Of a stretch of 64,000 nt of DNA, positions 41,778-50,229 are shown piece after piece. A model generated the notes under the pieces. The model searched no databases and was not told the origin of the DNA. It saw only the letters and a list, made by a program, of their open reading frames with translations. The translations under genes and the position numbers were made by a program. The stretch comes from Pusillimonas sp044464525. GTDB taxonomy: Bacteria; Pseudomonadota; Gammaproteobacteria; Burkholderiales; Burkholderiaceae_B. The DNA lies in NCBI RefSeq assembly GCF_044464525.1, contig NZ_JBIQLE010000013.1, positions 1 to 64,000 on the forward strand. Direction: 5' to 3'. Each line of letters opens with the position of its first letter. Position 1 is the stretch's first letter.

Positions 41778-42941
41778 TTAGTCGGAAGGGGTGGGTTCAC
41801 TATCGTAACCTGTCACTGTCAGGGCAAAGCCTGCCATGCTGGGCATTTTTCGGGGCCGCGCCAGCAGACGAGCCCGGCCGACGTTGAGATCGCGAAGTAT
41901 CTGGGCGCCAATGCCATAAGTGCGGAGATCGAAGCGCTGCCCGTCTGCCGCGGCAGTAGGCTGAACAGGCTTGTTCCAGGCATCGAACTGATCGAAGAGC
42001 AAATCGGCCGAGGCATGGCAATTGAGCAGTACCATCACCCCGGCGGGCGCGGCGGCGATGGCTTTCATGGCGCTGGGCACTGTCCAGCTATGGGCGGTGG
42101 GATCGGCCGACAAAATGTCGAGCATGGTGGTGGGCTCATGCACACGGACCAGGGCCTCGGAATCGGGCGAAATATCGCCGTGCACCAGCGCCAGGTGCGG
42201 CGCGCCCGAAGCCAGGTCGCGATAAGCAATGGCCTGAAACTCGCCCCAAGGGGTGAGCAGGCTGCGCTGATTGACGCGCTCGACCATGGATTCGTGTTCG
42301 CTGCGGTATTGGATGAGGTCGGCGATGGTGCCTATTTTGAGGCCATGCTCGCGCGCAAAAACCATGAGGTCGGGAAGCCGCGCCATTGTGCCGTCGGGCT
42401 TGAGTATCTCGCAGATGACGGCTGCGGGGGTAAGCCCGGCCAGTGCGGTCAGGTCGCAACCCGCCTCGGTGTGGCCGGCGCGCACCAGCACGCCGCCCCG
42501 AACTGCCTGCACCGGAAAGATATGGCCGGGCTGGACAAGGTCGGATGGCTTGGCGTTACGCGCTACGGCCACTTGAATGGTGCGGGCGCGGTCGGCCGCC
42601 GATATGCCGGTTTCCACACCTTCTGCTGCTTCGATGGACTGCGTGAAATTAGTGCCGAAACGGGCCCCATTGCGGCTGGCCATAAGGGGCAGATCAAGCT
42701 GCTGGCAGCGCTCTTCGGTAAGCGTAAGGCACACCAGCCCGCGAGCATGGGTGACCATGAAGTTGATGGCCTCGGGCGTGACGTACTCGGCGGCCAGGAC
42801 CAGGTCGCCCTCATTCTCGCGATCTTCTTCGTCGACCAGTATGACCATGCGGCCGGCACGCAGTTCGGCGATAATTTCCGGAACGGGCGCGATATCGTAG
42901 CTTTGCGCGCTATCGGGGTGCGCCTCGGATAAATTGCTCAT
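41778..42941 (-). CDS. ribBA: 3,4-dihydroxy-2-butanone 4-phosphate synthase with degenerate GTP cyclohydrolase II domain (RibBX-type)
   Basis: The 387-residue protein begins with an intact RibB domain (residues ~20-215: DEEDRENEGDLV, THARGLVCLT, AGHTEAGCDLT) that makes dihydroxybutanone phosphate. The C-terminal half aligns by fold to GTP cyclohydrolase II (VHGDIS, VRVHEPTTMLDIL, YGIGAQILRDL), but the zinc triad GDVxGSxRCDC is absent, so it probably cannot act on GTP. A separate RibA should exist elsewhere in the genome. Betaproteobacterial RibBX proteins share this loss. First gene of the rib-nusB run. Confidence 0.92.
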   Translation of the reverse strand: MSNLSEAHPDSAQSYDIAPVPEIIAELRAGRMVILVDEEDRENEGDLVLAAEYVTPEAINFMVTHARGLVCLTLTEERCQQLDLPLMASRNGARFGTNFTQSIEAAEGVETGISAADRARTIQVAVARNAKPSDLVQPGHIFPVQAVRGGVLVRAGHTEAGCDLTALAGLTPAAVICEILKPDGTMARLPDLMVFAREHGLKIGTIADLIQYRSEHESMVERVNQRSLLTPWGEFQAIAYRDLASGAPHLALVHGDISPDSEALVRVHEPTTMLDILSADPTAHSWTVPSAMKAIAAAPAGVMVLLNCHASADLLFDQFDAWNKPVQPTAAADGQRFDLRTYGIGAQILRDLNVGRARLLARPRKMPSMAGFALTVTGYDSEPTPSD

Positions 42942-43075
42942 GACAAAAGACTCAATGAAAGACCGTTCATTTTAACGCCAGGATGAGGCGGATTATCCCG
43001 TATTGTCGCCTGAACCGGCTAAACGTGCAGCGTGCGGCCCCCGCATGGAAGCCGCCCCGCCCGCACCGGAAAAAA

Positions 43076-43116
43076 ACCGCTCTTGCTGTAATGAAGAAAC
43101 CGCTCTTGCTGTAATG
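43076..43116 (+). repeat. Short tandem duplication upstream of the CYTH gene
   Basis: The 18 bases ACCGCTCTTGCTGTAATG occur at 43076-43093 and again at 43099-43116, 23 bases apart, giving a near-perfect tandem repeat just before the predicted start at 43138. Confidence 0.85.
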
Positions 43117-43137
43117 GTACGCGGGTATTATTGGCCA

Positions 43138-44145
43138 ATGGAAAGAGAACTCTGCCTGTACGTCCCAAGCGCCGCCAAGGCTGGAATTGCAGCGGCCATG
43201 CACGGCAAAAAGGCGCATGGCATTGCCCTGCGCGCCCTCTATTTTGATACCGCTTCGCGAGCCCTGGCCCGGGCCGGCATCGCACTTCGTGTACGCCGCG
43301 AAGGCGGCCAATGGGTGCAAACCTTGAAGGCGGCTGGTCACGACCCGCTTTCCCGCATCGAAATCAACCACCCGCGCCCACACGCCCAGATCGATCTCAC
43401 TCTTTACAAAGAGGGCCCGCTGGCGAATTTCTTCGCCAAGCTCAATGAGCCGCTCAAGGTCCGCTACGAGACCGACGTCCAAAGACTGGTCGCACAGGCT
43501 GGGCGGGACGGCACCTTGATCGAGATCGCCTATGACGAGGGCGCCATCCTTGCCCAGGGCTGGACGCTTCCTGTTTGCGAGGTGGAGTTTGAACTGGTGT
43601 CGGGCGACATGAGCGCGCTGTTCGACCTGGCACAAGAGTGGCTATCCAGGCACGGCCTCATCCTCGAAATACGCAGCAAGGCCCAGCGCGGCGACCGGCT
43701 GGCCGATCTGGAGCCCGCCCCCGCAACGGCGGCGGCCATGCCGCCGGCCCTGTTCGAGGCTCGCCGCGCAAAGCGGCCTAACGTGGCCGCTAATGCAACG
43801 GTGTCCGAACGGTACATCGCCCATGTGGGCGAAAGCCTGGTGCAGATCATGGCCAACGCCTCTTTGCTTGCCGGCGTCGATGCGCGAAACGTCAGCGACG
43901 AAGACCGCGCCGCACAGCTTCATCAATTGAAACTGGGTATCCGGCGCTTGCGCGCTTGCTGGAAGCGGTATCCGGCCCTGGCCCCCGACATCGAGCCGCC
44001 CATTGCACAAGCGCTCGCCCGCAAGCGTCCCGACCAATTACAAGCCATTGCCGCAGGGCCTGAATTCCAACTGATACTGCTTGGCTTATTGAAACAGCTC
44101 GTTCACCTGGGCGACTCTGAAAGGCTGGAAACCAGCGGCGCCTGA
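43138..44145 (+). CDS. CYTH domain protein with shortened CHAD domain
   Basis: The 335-residue protein has an N-terminal CYTH (triphosphate tunnel) domain: MERELCLYV with the ExExK-like start, LYFDTASRALARAGIALRVR, and VCEVEFELVSGD. Members hydrolyse inorganic triphosphate or bind polyphosphate. A CHAD helical region follows (HQLKLGIRRLRACWKRY), but it stops after ~100 residues, less than half of the usual ~270. The partner half is not visible nearby. The ATG at 43138 lacks a strong ribosome site. Divergent from ribBA, convergent with ftsY. Confidence 0.85.
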   Translation: MERELCLYVPSAAKAGIAAAMHGKKAHGIALRALYFDTASRALARAGIALRVRREGGQWVQTLKAAGHDPLSRIEINHPRPHAQIDLTLYKEGPLANFFAKLNEPLKVRYETDVQRLVAQAGRDGTLIEIAYDEGAILAQGWTLPVCEVEFELVSGDMSALFDLAQEWLSRHGLILEIRSKAQRGDRLADLEPAPATAAAMPPALFEARRAKRPNVAANATVSERYIAHVGESLVQIMANASLLAGVDARNVSDEDRAAQLHQLKLGIRRLRACWKRYPALAPDIEPPIAQALARKRPDQLQAIAAGPEFQLILLGLLKQLVHLGDSERLETSGA

Positions 44146-44253
44146 GACGGGCACAAGCCTTGCCCGGCCCTTGGGTTTCATGGCGCCTTGGGGTTTCATA
44201 ATGATTCGGGGTTGTTTCTGGGTCAGTCTGCGGGCAGTCCGACTCAGGCAATG

Positions 44254-45633
44254 TCAATCTCCAACAACGGCCATGGCAAACTCGCGCGCAACAAAAGGCT
44301 GGAGGTCTTCCAGGCCCTCGCCCACACCGATCCAATATACGGGCACGGGCCGGACGCCCTGACTGCCGGCCGCCACCGCAGCCAGCGCGCCTCCTTTGGC
44401 TGTGCCATCAAGCTTGGTCACAACCAAACCGGTCAATTCGATGGCCGCATCAAACGCGCGAATCTGCGAGATGGCGTTCTGTCCGGTATTGCCGTCCACC
44501 ACCAACAACACCTCATGAGGAGCTTGGCCATCGGCCTTGCCAATGACTCGCTTGATCTTCTTGAGTTCTTCCATCAAGTGAAGCTGGGTGGGCAGACGGC
44601 CGGCCGTATCCACCATCACTACGTTGGCGGCGCGCGCACGCCCGGCATTTACCGCATCGAACGCCACCGCGGCGGGATCGCCGCCGTCCTGGGCGATGAC
44701 GGTTACGTTGTTGCGATCACCCCAGGCGATTAGCTGTTCGCGCGCAGCCGCGCGGAACGTATCACCGGCGGCCAGCAAAACGCTCTTGCCCTGGCGCTGG
44801 AATGCATTGGCAAGCTTGCCGATGGATGTGGTCTTGCCGGCGCCGTTGACACCAGCGATCATGACAACCAGCGGCGACGCTTGGTCGATGGGGAAAGGCT
44901 TCTCGAGGGGGGCCAGATGCTCGGCCAATACTTCACGCAAAACAGCCTTTACCTTGGCGGCGTCGGTGATTTTTTCCTTGCGCACCCTGGCGCGCAAAGC
45001 CGTCAGCAATTGATTAGTGGCTTCCACCCCGGCATCGGCCATGATCAGGGCAGTTTCAAGCTCTTCGAAAAGCGCCTCATCGACTTTCACGCCTACGAAA
45101 AGCGTGCTAATGCTTTGCCCCGTGCGAGACAACCCGCTCGACAGGCGGGACAGCCACGATGTCTTGGCCGACGCCGGAGCCGACTCGGCCGCCTGGCGGG
45201 CGGCTTCCGCTTGCTCTAGCTCGATTCGTTCAGCTTCAACGCGCTCGGCCTCGGCGCGTTGCGCCTCGATACGCTGCGCCCCGGCCCGCTCCGCTGCAAG
45301 CTGCTCCGCCCGGATGCGCTCTGTCTCCGCAGCCTTTGCCGCGACGCGCTCGGCCTCGACCCGTTCGGCTTCGACGCGTTGTGCTTCGATGCGTGCCTCT
45401 TCTGCCCGGGCGGCACTCAAGCGCGCCGCATCTTCCGCCGCCTGCTGGTCCACGCTCGCCTCAACGGCGCCTGAGACCTGAGCTTGCTCGATACCGGGGG
45501 AAGCAGCGCGCTCATGCTCCCCAGCCTCATTCTCGGCAGGCGGCGCAGCATGCTCCGATCCTTTGTCGAGCAACGCCTCTTCAGCAGTTGGCTTGGCTTC
45601 AGGCGCCTTCTTTCTTTTAAAAAAACTGAACAT
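44254..45633 (-). CDS. ftsY: Signal recognition particle receptor FtsY
   Basis: The 459-residue GTPase receives SRP-ribosome complexes at the membrane. The NG domain (C-terminal ~300 residues) has GVNGAGKTTSIGKLA, DTFRAAAREQL, VDTAGRLPTQ and TKLDGTAKGG. The N-terminal A domain is long and highly charged, with an Ala/Glu/Arg coiled-coil repeat (EAERVEAERVAAKAAE and similar). The ATG at 45633 gives MFSFFKRKK, a membrane-targeting start. It diverges from rsmD. Confidence 0.95.
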   Translation of the reverse strand: MFSFFKRKKAPEAKPTAEEALLDKGSEHAAPPAENEAGEHERAASPGIEQAQVSGAVEASVDQQAAEDAARLSAARAEEARIEAQRVEAERVEAERVAAKAAETERIRAEQLAAERAGAQRIEAQRAEAERVEAERIELEQAEAARQAAESAPASAKTSWLSRLSSGLSRTGQSISTLFVGVKVDEALFEELETALIMADAGVEATNQLLTALRARVRKEKITDAAKVKAVLREVLAEHLAPLEKPFPIDQASPLVVMIAGVNGAGKTTSIGKLANAFQRQGKSVLLAAGDTFRAAAREQLIAWGDRNNVTVIAQDGGDPAAVAFDAVNAGRARAANVVMVDTAGRLPTQLHLMEELKKIKRVIGKADGQAPHEVLLVVDGNTGQNAISQIRAFDAAIELTGLVVTKLDGTAKGGALAAVAAGSQGVRPVPVYWIGVGEGLEDLQPFVAREFAMAVVGD

Positions 45634-45686
45634 AGGCTTTACACTAGTAAAAAATGGCTTTGAGCGGTACGGCAACCCACATCAAC

Positions 45687-46310
45687 ATGAAAAAACATAT
45701 CGTCCGTATTGTAGGCGGTGATTACCGGCGCACCCCAATTCCAGTGATCGAGGCGGCAGGCTTGCGTCCAACGCCCGACCGGGTGCGCGAAACGCTGTTC
45801 AATTGGCTGCACCATCTGTGGGGCGGGCAGTTTTCCGATAAGCAGGTATTGGACCTTTTCGCAGGCAGCGGCGCCTTGGGTTTCGAAGCGGCATCACGCG
45901 GTGTCGCTCACGTTCAAATGGTCGAGAACAACCCTGCGGCCACAGCAGCCTTGCGAGCGTTGCGCACCAAGCTCGGCGCCAAGAACGTGCGTATACACGC
46001 CGGGGATGCATCCATAGTCGCCCGTCGCCTGGACGCCACGCGTTATGATCTGGTGTTGCTTGACCCGCCCTTTGGACAAAGTTGGCTCGAGCGGTTATGG
46101 GGGCAAATACCCGAATTTCTAACGCCGGGCGGGCTGATATACATTGAGTCCGAAGCGCCCCCCGACATACCGCCGCAATACACGGTTGTTCGCCAAAGCA
46201 AGGCCGGGCATGTGCATTTCGGCCTGCTCCAGTTTGCTGCACCGCAAGAAAAAGACAATAATCCCTCTTTTTCGTCCTCTGCAACCTCTTTCCCAACGGA
46301 AGCCTCATGA
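45687..46310 (+). CDS. rsmD: 16S rRNA (guanine966-N2)-methyltransferase
   Basis: The 207-residue methyltransferase modifies 16S rRNA. N-terminal VRIVGGDYRRTPI, the RxTxDRVRETLFNWL segment, motif I LDLFAGSGALGFEA and catalytic LLDPPFG are all diagnostic. The ATG at 45687 (MKKHIVRIVGG) is chosen; a frame start at 45654 adds 11 residues. Its stop overlaps the coaD start by 4 bases. Confidence 0.95.
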   Translation: MKKHIVRIVGGDYRRTPIPVIEAAGLRPTPDRVRETLFNWLHHLWGGQFSDKQVLDLFAGSGALGFEAASRGVAHVQMVENNPAATAALRALRTKLGAKNVRIHAGDASIVARRLDATRYDLVLLDPPFGQSWLERLWGQIPEFLTPGGLIYIESEAPPDIPPQYTVVRQSKAGHVHFGLLQFAAPQEKDNNPSFSSSATSFPTEAS

Positions 46311-46810
46311 TAACCGTCGTCTACCCAGGAACATTCGATCCCCTCACCCGTGGTCACGAAGATCTGGTCCGTCGCGCCGCCAGCCTGTTCGATCATGTCG
46401 TTGTTGGGGTAGCCCACAGTCAGGCCAAGAGGCCGTTCTTCACAGTCGACGAACGGGTTGAGATCGCCCAAGAGGTGCTGGGCCACTACCCCAACGTCGA
46501 GGTCAAGAGCTTTGCCGGGCTGCTGAAGGATTTCGTTCGCGAGCAGGATGCGCGCGTGATCGTGCGTGGCCTGCGTGCGGTTTCCGACTTCGAATACGAA
46601 TTCCAGATGGCCGGCATGAACAGGCACTTGCTGCCCGAGGTGGAAACCCTGTTCATGACGCCTTCCGACCAGTATCAGTTTATCTCCGGCACGATAGTTC
46701 GCGAAATAGCCATATTGGGCGGCGATGTCAGCAAGTTCGTGTTTCCGTCGGTCGAGCGCTGGCTGCACGAAAAAGCCAAAGCGATACGCGAGTCTCAGCC
46801 CAACGCCTAA
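46307..46810 (+). CDS. coaD: Phosphopantetheine adenylyltransferase
   Basis: The 167-residue enzyme makes dephospho-CoA. It has YPGTFDPLTRGHEDLVRRA (HxGH nucleotidyl-transferase motif) and ISGTIVREIA near the C-terminus. The length is normal. Coupled to rsmD by ATGA overlap; this rsmD-coaD pair is common in proteobacteria. A 213-base gap with no recognised feature precedes the ferredoxin gene. Confidence 0.97.
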   Translation: MITVVYPGTFDPLTRGHEDLVRRAASLFDHVVVGVAHSQAKRPFFTVDERVEIAQEVLGHYPNVEVKSFAGLLKDFVREQDARVIVRGLRAVSDFEYEFQMAGMNRHLLPEVETLFMTPSDQYQFISGTIVREIAILGGDVSKFVFPSVERWLHEKAKAIRESQPNA

Positions 46811-47023
46811 GCAGCGAAAGCCAAGCCGAACGCCGGGCAGTCACCGTGGTTAGCCACGGAAACCGACGCGCGTTGGCTTAGATCGCCCAACAAGACTAAA
46901 ATGGAACTTCCTTCATCCCGGGCCCTACCCAGCGGCCCGGCATTATGGCGCCCATAAGGCGCGGCTATTCAAACACGCCGACGGGCGGCATGCCCGACCT
47001 TACTTTTGACAGCAGGAACGACC

Positions 47024-47278
47024 ATGGCGTTGCGTATCACCGACGAATGCATCAATTGCGATGTCTGCGAGCCCCAATGCCCGAACACCGCCATCTACAT
47101 GGGCGCTGAAATTTACGAGATCAACCCCGATCTCTGTACCGAGTGTGTCGGGCACCACGAAGAACCCCAATGCATGGTGGTGTGCCCGGTAGAGTGCATC
47201 GAGATAGACCCGGCACATAAAGAAGACGCCGACACGCTAATGAGCAAATTCCAGCGCCTGGCCGGGCTTCCGGCCTAA
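47024..47278 (+). CDS. 2[4Fe-4S] ferredoxin (YfhL-like)
   Basis: The 84-residue protein has two four-cysteine cluster motifs, CINCDVCEPQCPN and CTECVGHHEEPQCMVVCPV, of the YfhL-type bacterial ferredoxins, with the extended loop between cysteines in the second cluster. It transfers single electrons at low potential; the partner is unknown. AGGAA precedes the ATG at 47024, which gives MALRITDEC as in the family. Confidence 0.95.
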   Translation: MALRITDECINCDVCEPQCPNTAIYMGAEIYEINPDLCTECVGHHEEPQCMVVCPVECIEIDPAHKEDADTLMSKFQRLAGLPA

Positions 47279-47322
47279 CCCCGCGTCAACGACGCCTGCA
47301 TATTCAACCTTTGGGCGAATTT

Positions 47323-49938
47323 CTAACCCCCGAGCAAGCCCTTCAGGGTCTTGCCCAGGCTTTTTACCGGGTCTTCGACCAGCGGCGCGGCCGGGTTCGG
47401 TTCAGCTGCCGAAGCAGGATCGGCGTTGCCTTGCCCGCCAACCAAATCCGTCAGCCCCCTTTGGATGGCGTCTTTGACCAGGCTGCCGCCCATGTCTTGC
47501 CACTGAACGTCGATGCGAGGGCCATTGAGCGGCCCTGCGAATCGCACTGGCACGGTCATGCCCCGAAGAGCGGACAAATTGACACTATCGTCTCCGGCTC
47601 GGACCACCCGAACATTGGCCAACAGATCAAGACTGTTATGAACCAGGTTGATGCTGGCCGGTTTGCCTTGCGTGATGCGCAGCAAGGGAGACCGCAAATC
47701 AAGCTTTCGAACGTCTGCCACGCCGTTCTTGATAGCCAACGAAACATCCAGCGAATCAAAACTGGTGCGGCTTCCCAAGTTGAATGCGGTGGGAAGGCTG
47801 GGGCCTTCGCCGCCAAGCACAGTGGTGAGGATGCCTCCTACCTGAGCCAAGGTTTGATTGAGATCAATACCCCGGATGGCGCCCTCGCGCAGCTGCAAAC
47901 TCGCGCTGCCGTTTAGGCCCCCTTTCAAGGCGGCAGGGGTTGAGCCCTCGCTTTTCAGGTCAATGGCCACATTGCCTTTGCCGCTAAGGCGGTCGCTGCC
48001 GCTGAGCGCACGCACCAAAGGCCCCATGGACGCCTGTGTCAGATCGAACTTGCCGGCGAACTGGTTCCGGGAAGTGGCGCTGAACGTGCCGACAAGCGAC
48101 CCATCGTAAAGCTTGGCGGATATCCCGCTGAGGTTTAGCTTGCCGTCGCGCGCCGCCACCGACATGTTGAAATCGGTGGCCTCGACGCCGCTTATGTTCA
48201 ACCCGCCCAGTTTGATCGTGCCTTCGACATCGATATTGTTGAGCAGAGTCAGATCGATGGGCGAAGGCTGGGCTTCGGCCTTGTCGGGGGTTTCGTTCTG
48301 TGCCTCGGCGGCTTGCTCGGTCTTGTCGGCTTCTTCGGCGTCGGGCTGCTCGGCGGCGGGCGCTGGTTTAGGCGCCGGAAGAAGTTTGTCGAAATCCAGC
48401 ATCTCAGCCTGCAAGGCGAACTGCAGCTTGGGGTCGGACAGATTGGTTGCCTTCAAATTGAAATTCAACGGAGCACCGTTTAGCACCGCGTTGATTTCAC
48501 TGCTTATTTCGTCCTTCATCAGATCGGCATGCAAGCTGCCGATAAGGGGGAATTCAAAGGTATTGGCGGGTTCTTCGGTATTCTGGATGGCGACATCGCC
48601 CCTGATGGCCGAGAACGTGCCTTTCTCGTTGATGACGTCCCATTGCACGGGGGTGGACATATTGACAAGCATCACGTGCTCGCCGTCTTTGAGGTTGCCG
48701 TCGACCTTCAGTTCTTTCAGGGAAAGATTCCAGGCATTGCCGCCAAGCCCGTTCATGCTTAGCGCCAGCCCCACCGTTTGCCTGCCCTCTAGCTTTACAG
48801 TGCCCGCCACTGGCTCGCCATCCGCCGTTTCGGGCGAGATCGACAGACGCGGAGCATCAAACGCCACGTCGAATGTTTTGTCCGGCATCGTGCCCGTCGC
48901 GCGCAACGACATTCTCTGGATATTGAACTCGGAATGAGTCTGGTCGACCTTTAGGCGTGGCATGGTCAATGTGGCGTTCAGATCTTGGATGCTGCGGTTT
49001 CCCTGAACGGCTCCCTGCACCAGCATTTCGACCCCGCTGGCGTCAAGCATGCGCGAATAGCCGTTGTAGGCGAAATTACCGCGCAGGGTGACCGTCTTGG
49101 CATCCAGCGGGCCCACTGCGCCGCTAAGCTGTACATTCAGCTTCTGGGCAGAATAGGTTTCAAGCAATGGGTCGATCTTGACGAGCGCCTGGCCCTCAAT
49201 GGTTGCATCGGCGCGCGGGTCTTCGCCCTGCAGCGCACCCCGCATGGAAACATCGAAAGGCTGGTCGAAGGTCATGCGGCCCGTATTGAGCTGCAAATTG
49301 ACCAGCCTTGCCGCCTTGGCCCGCTTGACATCCAGGTAATGAATTTCTCCGCCTTTTAGCTCGAGGCCCGCAATATCGACATGTAGTGCTGCTTCTTTGC
49401 GGGGCCGCGCAGGCAGTGTGCCGCCTTCGGTCAAGGGCTGGGCGAAAGCTTCTTTAACGACCACCACCGAAGGCTCCGGCTCGGCAGCGGGGCCCGGGTC
49501 TGGAGCTAAGGCAATTGGCTCGGATGGACCTGCCACACCTTCGAACAGGTCGTGGAAATTGTATTCACCCTGTTCGTCGCGACGAATCCACGCCTTGAAG
49601 CCGCTGATTGCCACGTGATCCACGACAAAGCGATTGGACAGCAAGGGCCAGATGGCGACCGCAAGCCGCGCACTGTCCATGGATGCGAACAAATCGTCAG
49701 GTGCATCCGGATTGGACAGCGAGACGTTTTGCACCGACAGGCCGATACGGGGAAATAGCGACAGTTCGATGTCACCTTCTATAGAGAGGGTGCGGCCATA
49801 GCGGTCGTGGACGAACTCTTCGAACTTGCCCTTGTAGGCATTGGGGTCGAAGGTCCATAGGAAAATTGCCAAGGCTCCCAGTGCCAGGACCACTAGTGCG
49901 GCTATGCCCGTTAGCACACGTCTGAGCCCAACTTTCAT
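47323..49938 (-). CDS. AsmA family protein
   Basis: The 871-residue protein has one N-terminal membrane span (residues ~8-30) and a large periplasmic region with an AsmA N-domain (FEEFVHDRYGRTLSIEGDIELSLFPRIGLSVQNVSLS) and an AsmA C-terminal domain (GKGNVAIDLKSEGSTPAALKG...). The family forms bridge-like lipid channels in the envelope. A Glu/Ala/Pro-rich stretch interrupts the middle (EQPDAEEADKTEQAAEA). GAGGT precedes the ATG. Convergent with the ferredoxin gene. Confidence 0.92.
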   Translation of the reverse strand: MKVGLRRVLTGIAALVVLALGALAIFLWTFDPNAYKGKFEEFVHDRYGRTLSIEGDIELSLFPRIGLSVQNVSLSNPDAPDDLFASMDSARLAVAIWPLLSNRFVVDHVAISGFKAWIRRDEQGEYNFHDLFEGVAGPSEPIALAPDPGPAAEPEPSVVVVKEAFAQPLTEGGTLPARPRKEAALHVDIAGLELKGGEIHYLDVKRAKAARLVNLQLNTGRMTFDQPFDVSMRGALQGEDPRADATIEGQALVKIDPLLETYSAQKLNVQLSGAVGPLDAKTVTLRGNFAYNGYSRMLDASGVEMLVQGAVQGNRSIQDLNATLTMPRLKVDQTHSEFNIQRMSLRATGTMPDKTFDVAFDAPRLSISPETADGEPVAGTVKLEGRQTVGLALSMNGLGGNAWNLSLKELKVDGNLKDGEHVMLVNMSTPVQWDVINEKGTFSAIRGDVAIQNTEEPANTFEFPLIGSLHADLMKDEISSEINAVLNGAPLNFNLKATNLSDPKLQFALQAEMLDFDKLLPAPKPAPAAEQPDAEEADKTEQAAEAQNETPDKAEAQPSPIDLTLLNNIDVEGTIKLGGLNISGVEATDFNMSVAARDGKLNLSGISAKLYDGSLVGTFSATSRNQFAGKFDLTQASMGPLVRALSGSDRLSGKGNVAIDLKSEGSTPAALKGGLNGSASLQLREGAIRGIDLNQTLAQVGGILTTVLGGEGPSLPTAFNLGSRTSFDSLDVSLAIKNGVADVRKLDLRSPLLRITQGKPASINLVHNSLDLLANVRVVRAGDDSVNLSALRGMTVPVRFAGPLNGPRIDVQWQDMGGSLVKDAIQRGLTDLVGGQGNADPASAAEPNPAAPLVEDPVKSLGKTLKGLLGG

Positions 49939-50072
49939 TTGCTACCTCAAAGAAGCTGGGGTTTACCCCAGCGTATGACACAATCGATATAGTGAATGCT
50001 AACCTACCCGATCAGCGCAAGGCTGCGGGCGCGTTCAACGAAATTTTCAACATGAGTTTTAGCAGCTGTAAT

Positions 50073-50102
50073 TTAACAGTTGCAAATACGCTATCTTATA
50101 GT
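50073..50102 (+). promoter_or_regulatory. Candidate sigma-70 promoter for the sulfhydrylase gene
   Basis: TTAACA (50073-50078), an 18-base spacer and TATAGT (50097-50102) match the consensus at 10 of 12 positions. The transcript would have a leader of about 120 bases before the ATG at 50230. I saw no known riboswitch motif in this leader. Confidence 0.55.
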
Positions 50103-50229
50103 TTTCGTATAAGACCCACAAAGCCCGATTCGGTTCATCTTCCATAGCGAGGTTTCCAATCGGTATGGTAAACCGTGCGCTTCCGCCGCCATGCAGCACC
50201 GATTCCATTTCCGTCCATAAAGAACACGC

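Noticed and set aside
42015..42932. 305-codon plus-strand frame across ribBA
   Set aside because: Shadow of RibBA; no domain or start signal.
42942..43137. FMN riboswitch before ribBA
   Set aside because: The gap is short and lacks the conserved RFN segments.
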